Source: Prorocentrum cordatum | Lineage: Eukaryota; Sar; Dinophyceae; Prorocentrales; Prorocentraceae | DNA length: 64,000 bases | NCBI GenBank assembly: GCA_963575745.1 | Contig: CAUYUJ010016283.1 | Coordinates: 859,452-923,451, forward strand | Direction of reading: 5' to 3' | Shown: positions 1-12,142 of the stretch, in pieces | Layout: each line of letters begins with the position of its first letter | Numbering within the stretch: position 1 is the stretch's first letter | Translations under genes and position numbers: made by a program | Notes under the pieces: model-generated | Told to the model about the DNA's origin: nothing | Seen by the model: only the letters and a program-made list of their open reading frames with translations | The model's database searches: none

Positions 1-7
1 ACTACTA

Positions 8-47
<40 letters not shown>

Positions 48-249
48 CACTACTACGACTACTACTACTACTATACTACTACTACTACTACTACTACTAC
101 GATTACGGCTATGGCTACAACTACGACTACGACTACTACGACTGCTAAGACTACTACGACTACCACGACTGCTTCGAATACTACTCCTACGACGGCCACT
201 ACTACTGCCACCACTACCGCTACTACGACCACCACTACTACGACTACGG

Positions 250-281
<32 letters not shown>

Positions 282-573
282 GCTACGACTACTACTACTA
301 CTACTATTACTACTACTACCACTACTACTACTACTACTATTACTACTACCACTGCCACTACTACTACCACTATGACTACTACCACTACGACGATTACTAC
401 TACTACTACTACTACTGCTGCTACTACTACTACTACTACTACTACTGCTACTACTACTACTACTACCATCACTACTACTACTGCTACTACCACTCCTACT
501 GCGGCGACTTGTACTACGACGACGACGACGACTACTACTACTCCTACTACTACTACTACTACTACGGCTACGG

Positions 574-634
<61 letters not shown>

Positions 635-685
635 CTACTACTACTACGACTACTGCTACGACTACTACGACTACGACTACTACTA

Positions 686-720
<35 letters not shown>

Positions 721-1047
721 ACTACTAATGCTGCTACTACTACTACTACTACTACTACTACCATTACTACCACTACTGCCACTACGACTACCACTACTAC
801 TACCACCACTACTACTGCTACTACTACCACCACGACTTCGACTACCAATACTAATACCACTACTACCACTACGACTACAACTACTACGACTACTACTACT
901 ACTACTACTACTACGACTACTGCTACTACTACTACTACGACTACTACTACAACTACCACCACCACCATTACTGCTACCACTACTACTAAGAATGCTACTA
1001 CGGTTACTGCGACGATAATACTGTGACTACTACAGCTACTGCTACTG

Positions 1048-1087
<40 letters not shown>

Positions 1088-1106
1088 CACTGCTGCTACG
1101 ACGACG

Positions 1107-1141
<35 letters not shown>

Positions 1142-1212
1142 GACTACTACTTCTACGACTACGACTACTGCTACCACTGCTGTTAGGACGACGACGACTA
1201 CTACTACTACTG

Positions 1213-1243
<31 letters not shown>

Positions 1244-1351
1244 GACTACTACTACTACTGCTAGTACTACTACTACTACTACTGCTACTACTACTACTAC
1301 TACTACTACTGCCACCACTACGACAACTACTACTACTACTATACAATACTA
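1..1351. repeat. (TAC)n trinucleotide microsatellite
   Basis: Almost pure ACT/TAC triplets with scattered GAC, GCT and ATT variants. Every frame is therefore open as poly-Thr, Tyr, Leu or Val. I read it as simple-sequence DNA, not a gene. It runs into an assembly gap. Confidence 0.97.
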
Positions 1352-1451
1352 NNNNNNNNNNNNNNNNNNNNNNNNNNNNNNNNNNNNNNNNNNNNNNNNN
1401 NNNNNNNNNNNNNNNNNNNNNNNNNNNNNNNNNNNNNNNNNNNNNNNNNNN
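1352..1451. other. assembly gap (100 N)
   Basis: Exactly 100 N, the usual convention for a gap of unknown size. TAC-type repeat lies on both sides, so the gap is probably the uncollapsed microsatellite. Confidence 0.99.
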
Positions 1452-1524
1452 TACTTCTACTGCGGCTACGAGCACTGCGAGTACGACTAATGGTAATACT
1501 ACAACGAATGTCACTACTACTATC
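1452..1524. repeat. distal edge of TAC microsatellite
   Basis: Degenerate TAC/ACT triplets continue after the gap before the GC-rich array starts. Confidence 0.8.
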
Positions 1525-3105
1525 TGCGGCGGGCGCCTTCCTGCCGCGGAGGTTGCCTCCTGCGTCGAGGAAAGTCCACGCCTGCCACGCCCTGCGACAC
1601 TGGCGTGGGTAGAAGCCGCGCTGAAAGACCAACCCCTGCGCACCACCTGTAACGCCGAGGAGATACCACGCCTACCACGCCGTGCGACCCTGGCATGGAT
1701 ATACTCATCGCTAAAGGATCACCCCATTCACGCACCCTCTGCGGCGGCAAGAAAATGCAACACCTACCACGCCCTGCGACCCTGGTGTGGGTACAGGCCG
1801 TGCGGGGGTGCCACCCCGTGCGCACCCACGCCTGCCACGCCATGCGACCCTGGCGTGGGAAGAGGCCGCGCTGGGGCACCAACCCTAGGGCCGTTTCTCT
1901 GGTGTCCAGGAAGGGCCACGCCTGCCACGATTTGCGAGCGTACGGCGGGTAGCGCCCCCACCCCCTGTGCACCCCCCGTGGTGCCCAGAAATTGGCAAGC
2001 CTGCCACGATCTGCGAGCTCACGACGGGGAGCGCCCCCACAACCTGCGCACGCCCTCTGGTCACGGTTTGCGAGCGCACCACGGATGATGGTCTCCCCCC
2101 TGCGGACAACCCCCACACCCTGCGCACCCCTCTGCGAGTGTAAGACGGATAGCGACCCCACACCCTCACGCACCACCCATTGCGACGAGAATGTGTTGAG
2201 CCTGCCACGCTGTGCGAGCTCACGACATATAGCGCCACCGCCCCCTACGCACCGCCTTCTGATGTCCAAGAATTGCCACGCCTGCCACGCTTTGCGAGCT
2301 CACGACGGGTAGCGCCCCCACCCAATACGCACCCCCTCTGGCGCCCAGGAAGTGTCACGCCTGCCACGCTTTGCGAGCGCACGACGGATCGCGCCCCCAC
2401 CCCCTGCGCACCCCGCTCTGGTCACGCTTTGCGAGGAGTGCGACGGATAGCTCCCCCCCCCCCCCTCCCCCATGCCCCCCCCCAGGAGTACCACCCTTGC
2501 GAGCCGCACACGATACGACGCCCCCCCCCCCCTCTGGCGATGAGAACGTGCCACGCCTGCGACGCGTTTCGAGCTCACTACGGACAGCGGCCCCTCTGGT
2601 GTCCAGGAAATGCCACGGCTGCCACGCTCTGCGGACTCACGACGAACGCCTCCACCCCCTGCGCCCTGGTGTCCAAGAACAACCACGCCTGGCACGCTGT
2701 GCGAGCTCACGACATATAGCGCCACCGCCCCCCTACGCACCCCCTTTTCTGGTGCCCAGGAATTGCCACGCCTGCCACGCTTTGCGAGCTCACGACGGGT
2801 AGCGTCCCTGCCCCGTGCGCACCTGCTCTGTTTGCGAGCGTACGACGGATAGCGCCCCCGCCCCCTGCGCACCGACGGATAGCGGCCCCGCCCCCTGCGC
2901 ACCGACGGATAGCGGCCCCGCCCCCCTGCGCACCCCCCCCCCCCCTTGGGGGTCCAGGAAGTCCCACGCCTGCCACGCTTTGCGAGCTCACGACGGGTAG
3001 CGCCCCCACCCCCAACGCATCCCCGCTGGAGCACAGGAAGTGACACGCCTGCCACGCATTGCGAACGCACGACGGATAGCGCTCCCGACCGCTGCGCACT
3101 CCCTC
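1525..3105. repeat. GC-rich minisatellite, unit about 80-90 bp
   Basis: A core CCACGCCTGCCACGCTTTGC followed by GAGCTCACGACGGGTAGCG and a C-rich stretch recurs about every 80-90 bp, for example near 1576, 1667, 1828, 1917, 2277, 2358, 2770, 2970 and 3040. Copies differ by substitutions and by variable C-runs (2451-2480, 2521-2532, 2933-2945). Long frames exist on both strands but encode only shifted versions of the unit, so I call no gene. Confidence 0.9.
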
Positions 3106-3450
3106 TGGTGTGCTGTGTTGTGTCGTATCGCGTATGTCTCTGATGCGTGTGCGCGGCTAAATGTGCGGAGCATGTGTAAGTATGCCTTGTGAACGCTTGT
3201 CTGATACGTGTACGAGCGTGGAAAATGAATGGAGAGGAGGGGTGATGAGGGGTGAGGTGGTGATACGAGTGACGCCTGTGGAGAGGAAATCTGAACCCCA
3301 CTTAGCACGCGGGGAATAACGGACAGCCAGGCATACATCAAGACCAAACATGCCACCAGCCCTTTAGCGCGTGAGTGGTCTGACGAGCTTGTTATACCCC
3401 CTCCCCACAGGTCAGAAGGGAGCGCCCCGCGAGGTGTCAAAGGATCCTGT
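3106..3450. other. no recognisable feature
   Basis: Low-copy sequence between two minisatellites. I see no convincing coding frame, RNA gene or promoter. Confidence 0.6.
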
Positions 3451-3690
3451 TTGACCCCAGGTGACTCCAAGAGGGCCCCAGAGACCACAAGATGGCCTCC
3501 GATATCCTTCAAGCTATCCCAAGATGGTTCAAGATGGCCTTCGATATGCCTCCAAGAGCCCCCAAGATCGCCCTGGGACGGTCGAGTGCCCTGTCGTCTC
3601 ACAGGTTCACTTTTGATGGCACTGTTGAGGCCTCAAGATGGCTCCAAGAGCGCCCCAAGAGATCCCCATGAGGGCCCCGACATGCTGCTT
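3451..3690. repeat. short CAAGATGG-type interspersed repeats
   Basis: CAAGATGGCCTYC, CAAGATGGTTC and CCAAGAGxxCCCCAAGA recur irregularly every 15-30 bp. Related TCTTGGxxGCC words recur at 15720-16440 and 63905-63990 in the opposite sense, so this is a dispersed low-complexity family. Confidence 0.6.
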
Positions 3691-5130
3691 GCGAGTTGGT
3701 CTGGCGCTTTTCGCCTGAGACAACCTCGAAACTCTGGGCTCCAAGAGGAAGAAGGGAGGAGAGACGAGGGGCCAGACCAAAACGAACCGTTTGATTGCAC
3801 TTCTGTTGTCGAAGTTTGCTCTGGGAGGGATATGTGCGCCGCCTGATCCAACCTCGCAACGCTGAGCTCCCAATGATGTCGCGCGCGAGGTGGTCCAGCC
3901 CGTTTCGACTGAGACATCCTCGCAACTCTGGGCTACCAGAGATGTCACGCGCGAGGTGGTCGAGCCCTCTTCGCGTGAGACACCCTCGCAACTCTGGGCT
4001 GTGAAAGGCTCCGCGCGAGATGGTCCAGCCCGTTTTGCTTCAGACATCCTCACGGACGGTAGCATAACAAGGAACGCAACTTGTTAAGAGAAGTAGATTG
4101 GACTTACGCGTTCCACGCAGTATGCTGAAATTTGACAGCGCGGTGATGCCATGCGTATGACACCATTGGCTCTGGGATGCCGCGCGCGAGGTGATCTGGC
4201 ACGCTTCGCTCGATACTTCCTCGCAACTCTGGGCTCCAAGACGCCGCGCGCGAGGTGGTCCAGCGCGTTCCGCCTGAGACATCCTTGCAACTCTGGACTC
4301 CGAGATGCTGCACGAGAGATTGTCTGGCCGTTTCGCCTGAGACATCATCACAACTCTGGACTCCATGACGCCGCGCGCGAGGTGGTCCTGCCTGTTTCGC
4401 CTGAGGCAACCTCGAACTCTGCGTTCCGAGATGCTGCGCGCGAGGTGGTCCAGCGCGTTTCGCTTGACACATCCTCGAAACTCTGGGCTCCGAGAGGGAG
4501 GAGAAGAGGGAGGAGGGAGGAGGGTCCAGACCCAAACGAACCATGTGATTACGTTTATGTTGTCGAAGCGTGCTCTGGGAGGGGTCTGGGCGCCGCCTGC
4601 CTGGTCCATACTCGCATGCCCCGCGAGAGGTGGTCTGGCGCTTCGCCTGAGACATCCCCGCAGCTCTGAGCTCCGAGACGCCGCGCGCGCGGTCTGGCCT
4701 CCGACATGCTGCGCACGAGGTGGTCCGGCGCGTTTCGCTTGACACATCCTCGAAACTCTGGGCTCCGAGGAGGAGGAGGAGGGAGGAGGGAGGAGGGAGG
4801 AGCCAGTGCCAAACGAACCATTGGATTACACCTCCGTTGTCGAAGTGTGCTCTGGGAGGGATCTATGTGCCGCCTGATCCATCCACACAACTCTGGGCTC
4901 CCAGAAAAATCGCGCGCGAGGTGTTGCCGCCCGAGAGGTGGTCTGGCCTGCTTCGCATTAGACATCCTTGCAACTCTGGGCACCGAGAAAATGTACGCGA
5001 GGTGATTTGGCCCATTTCGCATGAGGCATGCTCACAAGTCCGAGCTCCGAGATGCTGCGCGCGAGGCTGTCTGGACCATTCAGTGTGAAACATCCTCACA
5101 CAACTCTGGGCCCCGAGAGGGAGGAGGGAG
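3691..5130. repeat. minisatellite, unit about 65 bp
   Basis: The unit reads CCTCGCAACTCTGGGCTCC, then GAGATGcCGCGCGCGAGGTGGTC, then a GTTTCGCYTGAGACAT segment, repeating about every 65 bp (3919 to 3984, and so on). A second block around AACGAACCATTTGATTACAC and GTGCTCTGGGAGGG recurs near 3780, 4536, 4812 and 5153, giving a higher-order arrangement. Open frames on both strands reflect the repeat. Confidence 0.9.
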
Positions 5131-5480
5131 GAGGGAGGAGGGGCCGGACCACAACGAACCATTTGATGACCCTTCTGACGTCGAACTGCTCCTGTGGAGG
5201 GTCTGGGCGCCCCTGGCTCGACGCAAGAGGTAGCTGGTGCTGATGCGCGAGCGCGGTTCCATGGTAAACTCCAATTAGGTTTCTCGGGGGGGAGCCACGC
5301 TTCAGCAAATCGTGGAGACGCCTCGAGCGAGAGCGCGGTGAGCAGGGAGGAGGCAGAGAGAGAGGGGGAAGGAAACAGGAATAATGGATTATAGAGACGG
5401 AACCAGGTCTCAACTACATTGTTTGAGGGCATCCATGGCGAGGAGGCCTCGAGAGTGCGAAGTCATCCAGCCTGGCACGG
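5131..5480. other. no recognisable gene
   Basis: Transition sequence between the 65-bp array and the purine-rich tract. No supported frame or RNA gene. Confidence 0.5.
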
Positions 5481-5812
5481 CGGAGGAAACATAGAAAAGG
5501 AGGGACGAGGAAGAGGAGGAGGAGGAAGTAAATAACGCGAAGGACGATGAGGAAGGGTTTTTGTCCCAAGAAGGGGAGGACAATGAGGAAGGGGAGGAGA
5601 AGGAGGAGGAGGAGGAGGAAGAGGAGGAGGAGGAATGCGAGGACGAGGAGGATTGCGAGGAGGGGGGAGACGAGGAGTAGCAGGAGCAGGAGGAGAAAGA
5701 GGAGCACTGCGAAGAGGAGGGGTGCGCGGCACACGAGGCCGAGTACAAGGATTACAAGGAGGAGCACGGCGAGCAGGAGAACGAGCAGGAGAGAGAGAGA
5801 GAGAGAGAGAAT
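5481..5812 (+). repeat. purine-rich (GGA)n tract ending in (GA)n
   Basis: The plus strand is almost entirely G and A. It ends in a (GA)n run at about 5790-5808. Basic and Ser/Leu-rich frames here are compositional. Confidence 0.9.
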
Positions 5813-5875
5813 TATCCTGGCGAGAAACTTCAAGCACGCAGTCGCACGACTCAAATCGGACGCGGTAACGCGACG

Positions 5876-6990
5876 ACGAATACGCCACTGGGGCTTTCGG
5901 TGGAGCTCCCTGTGGTGCCACGCAACGTGCGAGGGGTGCGTGCGCAGAAATGGGGCGAGTCACCATGCGGACCCTGCCACTGGGGCCTTCGGTAGAGCTC
6001 CCTATGAGGCCAAGGAACGTGCGAGAAGTGCGCCAGAATGGACCCGAGTAACCATGCGGACGCAGCCACTGAAGCCTTCGGTGGAGCTCCTTCTGGGGCA
6101 ACTAAGCGTGTGAGAGGTGCGCCGAAATGGGGAGTGTTACCATGCGAACCCTGCCACTGGGGCTGTCGGCGGAGCTCCCCATAGGGCCACGGAACGTGAG
6201 GGGTGCGCCGACATGGGAAGGGTAACCATGCGGACTCTGCCACTGGGGCCTTCGGCAGAGCTCCCAATGGGGCCACGAAACGCGCGAGAGGAGCGCCAAA
6301 ATAGGGCGGGTAACCATGCTGAACCTGCCACTGGGGCCTTCGGCGGAGCTCCTTAAGCGGCCACGACACGTGTGAGGGGTGCGCGGAAATGGGGCGGGTA
6401 ACCATGCTGACCCTGCCACTGGGGCCTTCGGTGGAGCTCCCCATGGAGCCACGAAACGTGTGAGGGGTGCGCCGAAATGGGGAGGGTTACCATGTGAACC
6501 CTGCCCCTGGGGCTGTCGGCGGTGCTCCCCATGGGGCCACGACACGTGTGAAGGGTGCGCCGACACGGGGTGGCCATGCGGACCCTGCCACTGAGTGAGG
6601 CCTTCGGCGGAGCTACCTAAGGGGCCACGAAACGTGTGAAAGGTGCGCCGAAATGGGGCGGGTAATCATGCGAACCCTGCCACTGGGGCCTTCGGCGGAG
6701 CTCCCTATGGGGCCACGGAACGTGCGAGGGGTGCGCCGAAATGGGGCGGATAACCACGCGGACCCTGTCACTAGGGCCGGCCGAGCTCCCCATGGGGCCA
6801 CGAAACGTGTGAGTGGTGCGCCGAAATGAGGCGGATAGTCATGCTGACCCTGCCACTGGGCATTCGGCGGGGCTCCCTATGGGGGCCACGACTCATATGA
6901 GGGGTGTGCCAGAATGGACCCAAGTAAGCATGCGGACGCGACCACTGGGGCCTTCGGTGGAGCTCCCTGGGGCCACAAAGCGTGTGGATG
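5876..6990. repeat. minisatellite, unit about 88 bp, about 13 copies
   Basis: CCACTGGGGCCTTCGG recurs at about 5885, 5976, 6066, 6154, 6240, 6327 and 6415 and onward, spaced 86-91 bp. Each is followed by GGAGCTCCCYATGGGGCCAC and GGTGCGCCGAAATGGGG. Frames on both strands translate the unit only. Confidence 0.93.
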
Positions 6991-7080
6991 GAGAACATGA
7001 CGATGATGACGATGATGACGGTTATGCTGAAGATGGTGAAGGTGATGGTGTTGATGATGGTGATGGTGATGGTGATGGTG
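6991..7080 (+). repeat. (GATGGT)n / (GATGAC)n microsatellite, left flank of LINE-A
   Basis: GAT-based triplets end in GATGGTGATGGTG directly before the 3' end of LINE-A. The same hexamer resumes at 14295 beyond the 5' end, so the element splits a microsatellite. Confidence 0.85.
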
Positions 7081-7316
7081 TTGCCCTGCGCTTTGGGTCG
7101 GTTAGTCTAGGCTCGCTGGGCCTGCTCAACCACAATAAAAGGAAACACGACGGGGCGCCCCCCTCGATTGGACTCTGAGAACGGAGTCCGCGGCAACTAG
7201 AACCGAGACGGACGCGGCGACCTCTTGCCTCGGGCACGAGACGAGGCACTATCTAAATAGCTGCCAGGCTGGATCGGACGACAGGCTAACCTAGCTCGAA
7301 ACCAAATCCGAAAGGG

Positions 7317-8090
7317 TCATAGTCGGCCCCCTCTTCGAGCTCGACCTCGACCCCCATGGCCTCCTCCCAGTCGGGAGGAGGAGGGGGAGGAGGAGGAGGC
7401 GGGAGAGGGTCTGGAGCAAGAGGAGCGAGACGAGCGAGTTGGGACTCCGAGAACCCCGCAGACCGATGGGGAAGGGGTCTCGTCACAGCACGCTTCTCTA
7501 AAATTCGTACAATCGATCGATGCATTAAGGTGGTCAAAGTAAAACGGTCCCTGGCTTTCTGAATAACCGAGGTCGGGGTGTAACTTGGCGGCATTAGCGG
7601 CAAGCACATCAACATTTTTATTCAACTCCTCAGCGAGCGGATGCACCGCGCCGCGGTCCACACCGTCGTCACCCTGGTGCGAGTACACATGCTCGATGTG
7701 GAACATCTCGGGCTCGGCGTCGATCGCGGACTTGATCTGGGCCCAGATATCGTTCCAGCTTCCTCCAGGCGGTTCGCCTCCTTGAAGTACATTTTGAAAT
7801 GCTCGAACACATCGTTGGTTGTCGCAATAGATCCAGACGGGCTCTTCCGCAACCCGTGCAACATGAAGTAGGGCACGGGCTTCAGCTCGGGCGCTACTTT
7901 GTCGTGGTCCGCATAGCTTCGAAGCATAGTTTAGGCGGTGGTGCGGCGCCACGTAGACCGCGCATCCAGCACGAGCTAGCCACTGGTGCCGAGGAAAACG
8001 GCAGGCACCATCCGTAGCTAAGGCCAACCACCGCTTGTTCTCGTCGTCCGTAATGTAGTTGACCATGTCCTCGGCAGGGTCGTCGTCCAC
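7317..8090 (-). pseudogene. LINE-A ORF2 C-terminal part: canonical RNase H
   Basis: The frame encodes an RNase H in the normal motif order. ATDGAC supplies the first Asp (D27), SARAEARALL the Glu (E70), IYCDNQRCV the second Asp (D90), YSHQ a His (H138) and NKNVDVLAANAA the last Asp (D161). RNase H degrades the RNA strand of the cDNA hybrid during retrotransposition. The frame opens with a GTG codon because it is the downstream part of a polyprotein cut by frameshifts, so the first residue given is not a true start. After about residue 175 it is low complexity. It is the positive control for the permuted RNase H in LINE-B and LINE-C. Confidence 0.8.
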
Positions 8091-8410
8091 TGGCTGTGGG
8101 GGCCGATGTTGCGGAGGCTCAGGTGTAGCAACGAATTCGTTGTAAAGGTTGACCGTCTCTTCATCGATGTACGTGAGACCACAGTGACGTGTTGAAGGCG
8201 GCCACTGATCACGTTCTTGAGCTTGTGGATGGTGAAGAAGTGGCGCGCGCTCCTCTCGCCAGCATGGGCACTCTCACAGGATGCGTTATTGCGTTTCCTG
8301 TTCTCTGTCACAGAACCTGCACACCACTGACGTGTCTTCAGAGATAAATGATATTTGCAATCTCTGTTCTGTGTGATCGCCGCCAGCAAGGAATACAGAC
8401 AGTAACCCAC
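8018..8410 (-). pseudogene. LINE-A ORF2 linker with zinc-knuckle remnant
   Basis: This frame continues the polyprotein between RT and RNase H after a frameshift. The end of the upstream frame carries VCRFCDRE (CxxC), and this frame carries CESAH followed by GERSARHFF. Together they resemble the CxxC...H/C zinc finger found after many LINE RT domains. The Cys and His are spread over two frames, so the region is broken here. Confidence 0.5.
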
Positions 8411-9443
8411 GCTGCCACTTAGTAAGACGGTGCCTTAAACTGCGTGTACGTAGGAGCCAAGAATTTGAGACCGTGTCGATGCCGTGCTCATGCTTGGCCA
8501 CGTATCCGAGGTCGTCCCGCGCAGTAGGCACCTTACGTGGGAACCACCGTCGCTGAGAGTCACGAAGGTGATGCATGAGAAAGTCACTGTGGCCTTCGAG
8601 CCATGAGATGGGGGTGCCCAGGTCGGTCATCAGGATATCGAAGGATGGCCAGCGCCAGTTGAGCTGGTTGAGCATCTTGACGAACGTTCGCACTGGGCCA
8701 GGGTAGGCTGCGTCTGCATATTGGATGTGATCACGAAGTTCGCGCACGTAGTCGCGCAGCTGTGGTACCCGCTGGCTGATCGCGATGGGGTCGAGGAGAT
8801 GGCCCTTCAGCACGACGCTCAGCAAAATCCACTGGCATGTCCACTGCCGCCCCTTAGGCATGACGGTCGCAAACATGGCGTGGTAGTAATCCCGCAACTG
8901 TCGGTTGGAGGGCGTGCCGAGGTCAGAGCCCACAGCAACCATGGATGCCGCCATCGTCTGCGCAATGTCGGCACGTTTGTGTAGAAGTAGAGGAGACCGT
9001 TGAGCCCGTTGAAGTCGTTGAACTGCAGCAACGAAGTGGCGGTCCATGATGCTGGTGTCATCACCTCCGCGGGTGTTGATCTGGCTGCCCACCAGGCGGA
9101 AGGCGCGCTCGACGGGCAGGTTGTGGCCACAGACCGTAGTGTTGGCGAGCTCAGTGACCGAGTTCTCGTCGGTAGTCCAGGCGACCAACTTCCCAAGGTG
9201 TAGTTCTTGTCCAGACAGCTTATCAAAAAGAAGTGATTCGCGGAGCGATTCCCGGATCCCAGCCATGTCCCACACAGTTGAGTTGGAGTCGTCAATATAC
9301 GTAATGGACAGGGATCTCGGTACTACCCTGCGTTGTCTCGCCGTCCAAACATACATGAGCATTTTAATAGCATCAATACTGAATGCGGATCCTTGTAAGT
9401 GGCCATTCGTCGTGGCGATGGCTTCGCTGTATGTTCCAGACAT
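8286..9443 (-). pseudogene. LINE-A ORF2: reverse transcriptase, catalytic C part and thumb
   Basis: A 385-codon frame. GHLQGSAFSI at residues 14-23 matches the RT B-motif position (PQG-like). ITYIDDSN at 48-55 is the active-site C motif with both Asp residues kept (D51, D52). The rest is thumb-like, ending in VCRFCDRE, which starts the zinc knuckle. The partner A motif lies upstream in another frame (about 9520-9610), so no single functional RT is encoded. Confidence 0.8.
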
Positions 9444-9784
9444 TCGCAGGTATCTCCGATGCTGGGCATAAAACTGTTCGCGAGCTCGTAGTACACTCTC
9501 AGGGCACCCTCCGTGTCATTGTAGTTCGATGCATATACTGGCGATCAGCAGGTCGAAGCACTTCTTCCTGTCGAGGGCAAGCCCATGGACCCAGTTCTCG
9601 GTGCGTCGAGACCACTCGACCTGCAGGGCGAGACTGGTGGGGACATCCGAGAGACGGGCCCCCGAGGTGGCCCCAAAACTCGCGGGGGTGGCTCCGCTTG
9701 CGCCTCCAAGGTTCGAGCTTTCGGTAAATCGGAACTTCCCAAGAGTAAGGCCACACAGACAGAACGAAAAGGAGCCTTTGCTCC
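9444..9784 (-). pseudogene. LINE-A ORF2: RT fingers/palm, motif A, frameshifted
   Basis: Translating the minus strand near 9520-9610 gives HGLALDRKKCFDLLIAS, a clear RT motif A (LDxxKCFD) with its catalytic Asp. A segment reading RLLFVLSVWPYSWE lies in a second frame upstream (about 9730-9780) and resembles the conserved stretch before motif A. At least two frame changes separate these from the flanking frames. Confidence 0.7.
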
Positions 9785-10525
9785 TCAGGAAAAATCCCCT
9801 CCCCCTTCCTCAAGGCGGGATTCGGAACATGTTTGAAAGCCGAGGGGACCTGACCCTCGGCGAAGACGGCTTGGATGGACCCACCCGTCAAGACCCCCCG
9901 CCTTGCGGGAGGAGCGTGCCTGGAGAAAAGCGCTGACATCAGCATCACTAAGTAAAGGCTCAGAGCAGGGGCTCACAGGGGGGAGTTCAGCTTCGCATTC
10001 GGCGCGGAAATCCTCCCAAGTAGGAACCTCTGAAGTCCCGCGATACTTGCAGAGGACCGGCTCCCAAGTTCGCTGCATCAGCTTGATAATGTCGAGCGGG
10101 TTGGAGATAATGTCCTGGGTGTCGGGTTTTTTGAGAAAGGTAGTGGGTTGCTGTGTCTGCGTTTTTACCCAGGCACACACCTCTCGCCCTCCACTTTGAC
10201 AAGATGCTGAAACCCGTGTTCGCCATTGTTGCAGTCGTTGGCGTTGGGCTTCTGCGGCGTACCGTCGTTGTTCAGCAAGTTCCTGCGCAGCAGCGTGGCG
10301 GGCCTGGGTTGCCGAGGGCCAGCAGAAGGGCGTCCACCATCCAGGCCAGGATGCACACACTGGTTGAAGAAGTCGAACTTGCTTGCAGCAGTTGGCCCAG
10401 AGCTGGTGGTAGAGCTGGATGTCGATGTAGGATGTATACCCACGAGCTTCACAGCGTTCAGCACGGTAGCTTAGTTCAAGTAGCCGACGGTGGAGCTTGG
10501 TATATTGCCACTCTGTGCGAGACAT
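9785..10525 (-). pseudogene. LINE-A ORF2: linker and start of RT domain
   Basis: A 246-codon frame with a basic, helical first half (Arg- and Gln-rich, residues 70-110). It continues to SSRKAGGLDGW near residue 210, which matches the KAxGxDG motif at the start of LINE RT domains. After that it drifts into a non-matching frame. Confidence 0.7.
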
Positions 10526-10616
10526 AGCACCATGCTGTGGAGATATGGGTGGCGCGGCCCACCCTTACACGAAACGTGGGGGCTTGCCACGCCCTCTCGT
10601 ACCCTTCTTGACATGA

Positions 10617-11309
10617 CTAGCACAACATAAACCCAAAAAAATCCTCCGCAATTTTGTTAGCAAGAGTGAACATATCCTCTGCATTGCCTTGTGCCAAAGC
10701 CAACTGTTCAGCATGTCGGTCCACCAAGTGGGCGCCCAGTGCTTCCCGTTCGCCGTGTGGCATACTGATGCAAGATACGTTGTAAAGCTCTGGGCGTTCC
10801 CACCGTCGGACTCGCGCAGCAAAGGCGCCCACGTTGAGAGTGACTTCGAGGGCGAGATGTCCAGGGCATTTGAATTCACGAACAATCTGAAGATCAATGA
10901 CCATAGCGTTGGCACTGTCGTTCGCGAAGATGTAGTCGATCCTGGAGGTGTGCTCGATGGGGTCGTAGCGGTTCCAGTTGGGGTCGCGGCCGTAGGTCAT
11001 GGCGTCCTGATCGGGATATACGTTCGAGACGTTGTTCCAGCCACCTTCCTGTGAAACCCAGCTGAGAAAAGCCGACTCGGTGACGTCGCACTGAGCATCC
11101 ATGGTAACGAAGTAGGGGCGGCCGCACCTCGAAGAGCCGCAGCTTGCCAAACGTCCGCGAACATATCCTCGTTGAATTATGTGGCGGCTCCGTAGACGGT
11201 GGCGAGATAGTAGCCAGTGGTGGGCTTCCCTTTCTGATTGGGGATGGGAACGAAAACCTCCTTCCAGCGATTTGTCGCCAAAAACCGTTCTTGGACGGGA
11301 TGTTGACAC
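10617..11309 (-). pseudogene. LINE-A ORF2: APE-like endonuclease, C-terminal half
   Basis: The frame contains YFVTMDAQCDV (the GDFN-like position), HTSRIDYIFAN (the R-x-DYIF motif typical of exonuclease-endonuclease-phosphatase domains) and PGHLALEVTL at the place of the final SDH motif. Its first 45 or so codons are out of register with the upstream endonuclease frame, which overlaps at 11177-11309. The endonuclease nicks target DNA to prime reverse transcription. Confidence 0.75.
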
Positions 11310-11899
11310 TCCGTAGGCACCATGGGCTCAGAGGTCGGGGTGACGATGGCAACGCACCCGTGTTCAGTGTTAACTCCCTTGGTCACGTACTGATGCTTGC
11401 CGTTCTGAGCAGGAACCACACGCGTGCCTGGCGAGAGAGGCGGCCCACAATGTGCTTCCCACCCGTGCCGATGAAGATGCTTATCAAGGTCCGAGAGTTG
11501 ATGAGGTGCGTGGCGTACTTCTTGTAGCGCTGCAACGGCGACGCCTCGGTCGCCAAGAGCCGTGAGCAATTCCCAGTGCGCTTGCAGCGACGTCACATTG
11601 AGTGAGACGAACTTGTGATAGCCAGGCCCGTCACCCAGGGTTGAATCGGAATACGCACGCGCGCGATGACTGTAGCTATGACACTGAGGCAAAGTCGTCA
11701 AGACCCACATGACAACCAACCCGACATGTCGCTTAAGACGATGTGTTCGCATATGGAGATTGAATGGAGGCAAGTCCTCCCGATTGTTAGTCTCGGCCCT
11801 GTCGTCACCGTGGCAGTCTCCCAGACTAGCTGTAGACATGGTCGAAACTGTGGTATGATGTACCTTCCTGCAGCCATCCCACTCGCTGCAGTACCCCAA
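11177..11899 (-). pseudogene. LINE-A ORF2: APE-like endonuclease, N-terminal half
   Basis: FVSLNVTSL carries the Asn, VAALQEVRH the catalytic Glu and YLATVYGAAT the Tyr of an APE-type endonuclease. The first codon is TTG; the first in-frame ATG is about 20 codons in, and the true N-terminus is unclear. A second open frame (11698-12078, minus) overlaps this start and may hold the original ORF2 N-terminus in another register. Confidence 0.75.
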
Positions 11900-12142
11900 A
11901 GTTTGAGCGCGTGGCCCACTGCCCAGCGAAAGTAATTGGTGTCCCCGTTCACGTACTTCCCAACGACAGGCGGGACTGACCCTCCTTGGGCACCTTCAGA
12001 TTTCGTCGTCGTCCTTGCTGCCCTTGCCATCGGTACAGGTGCGTGGCGTGGTGCGCGGCGTCTTCTTGCTGGGGGCATCGGCGTGCTCCTCCTGAAGGTT
12101 CATCTTCTTGAGGATGGCGGCCAAGCTTCCCTGGTGCTGAGC

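Noticed and set aside
71-1490. Long poly-Thr, poly-Val, poly-Leu and poly-Tyr frames
   Set aside because: All are translations of the TAC microsatellite, and some cross the N gap.
2300-3301. 333-codon minus frame over the GC-rich minisatellite
   Set aside because: Its protein is the minisatellite unit repeated in one frame, overlapping equally open frames; no domain.
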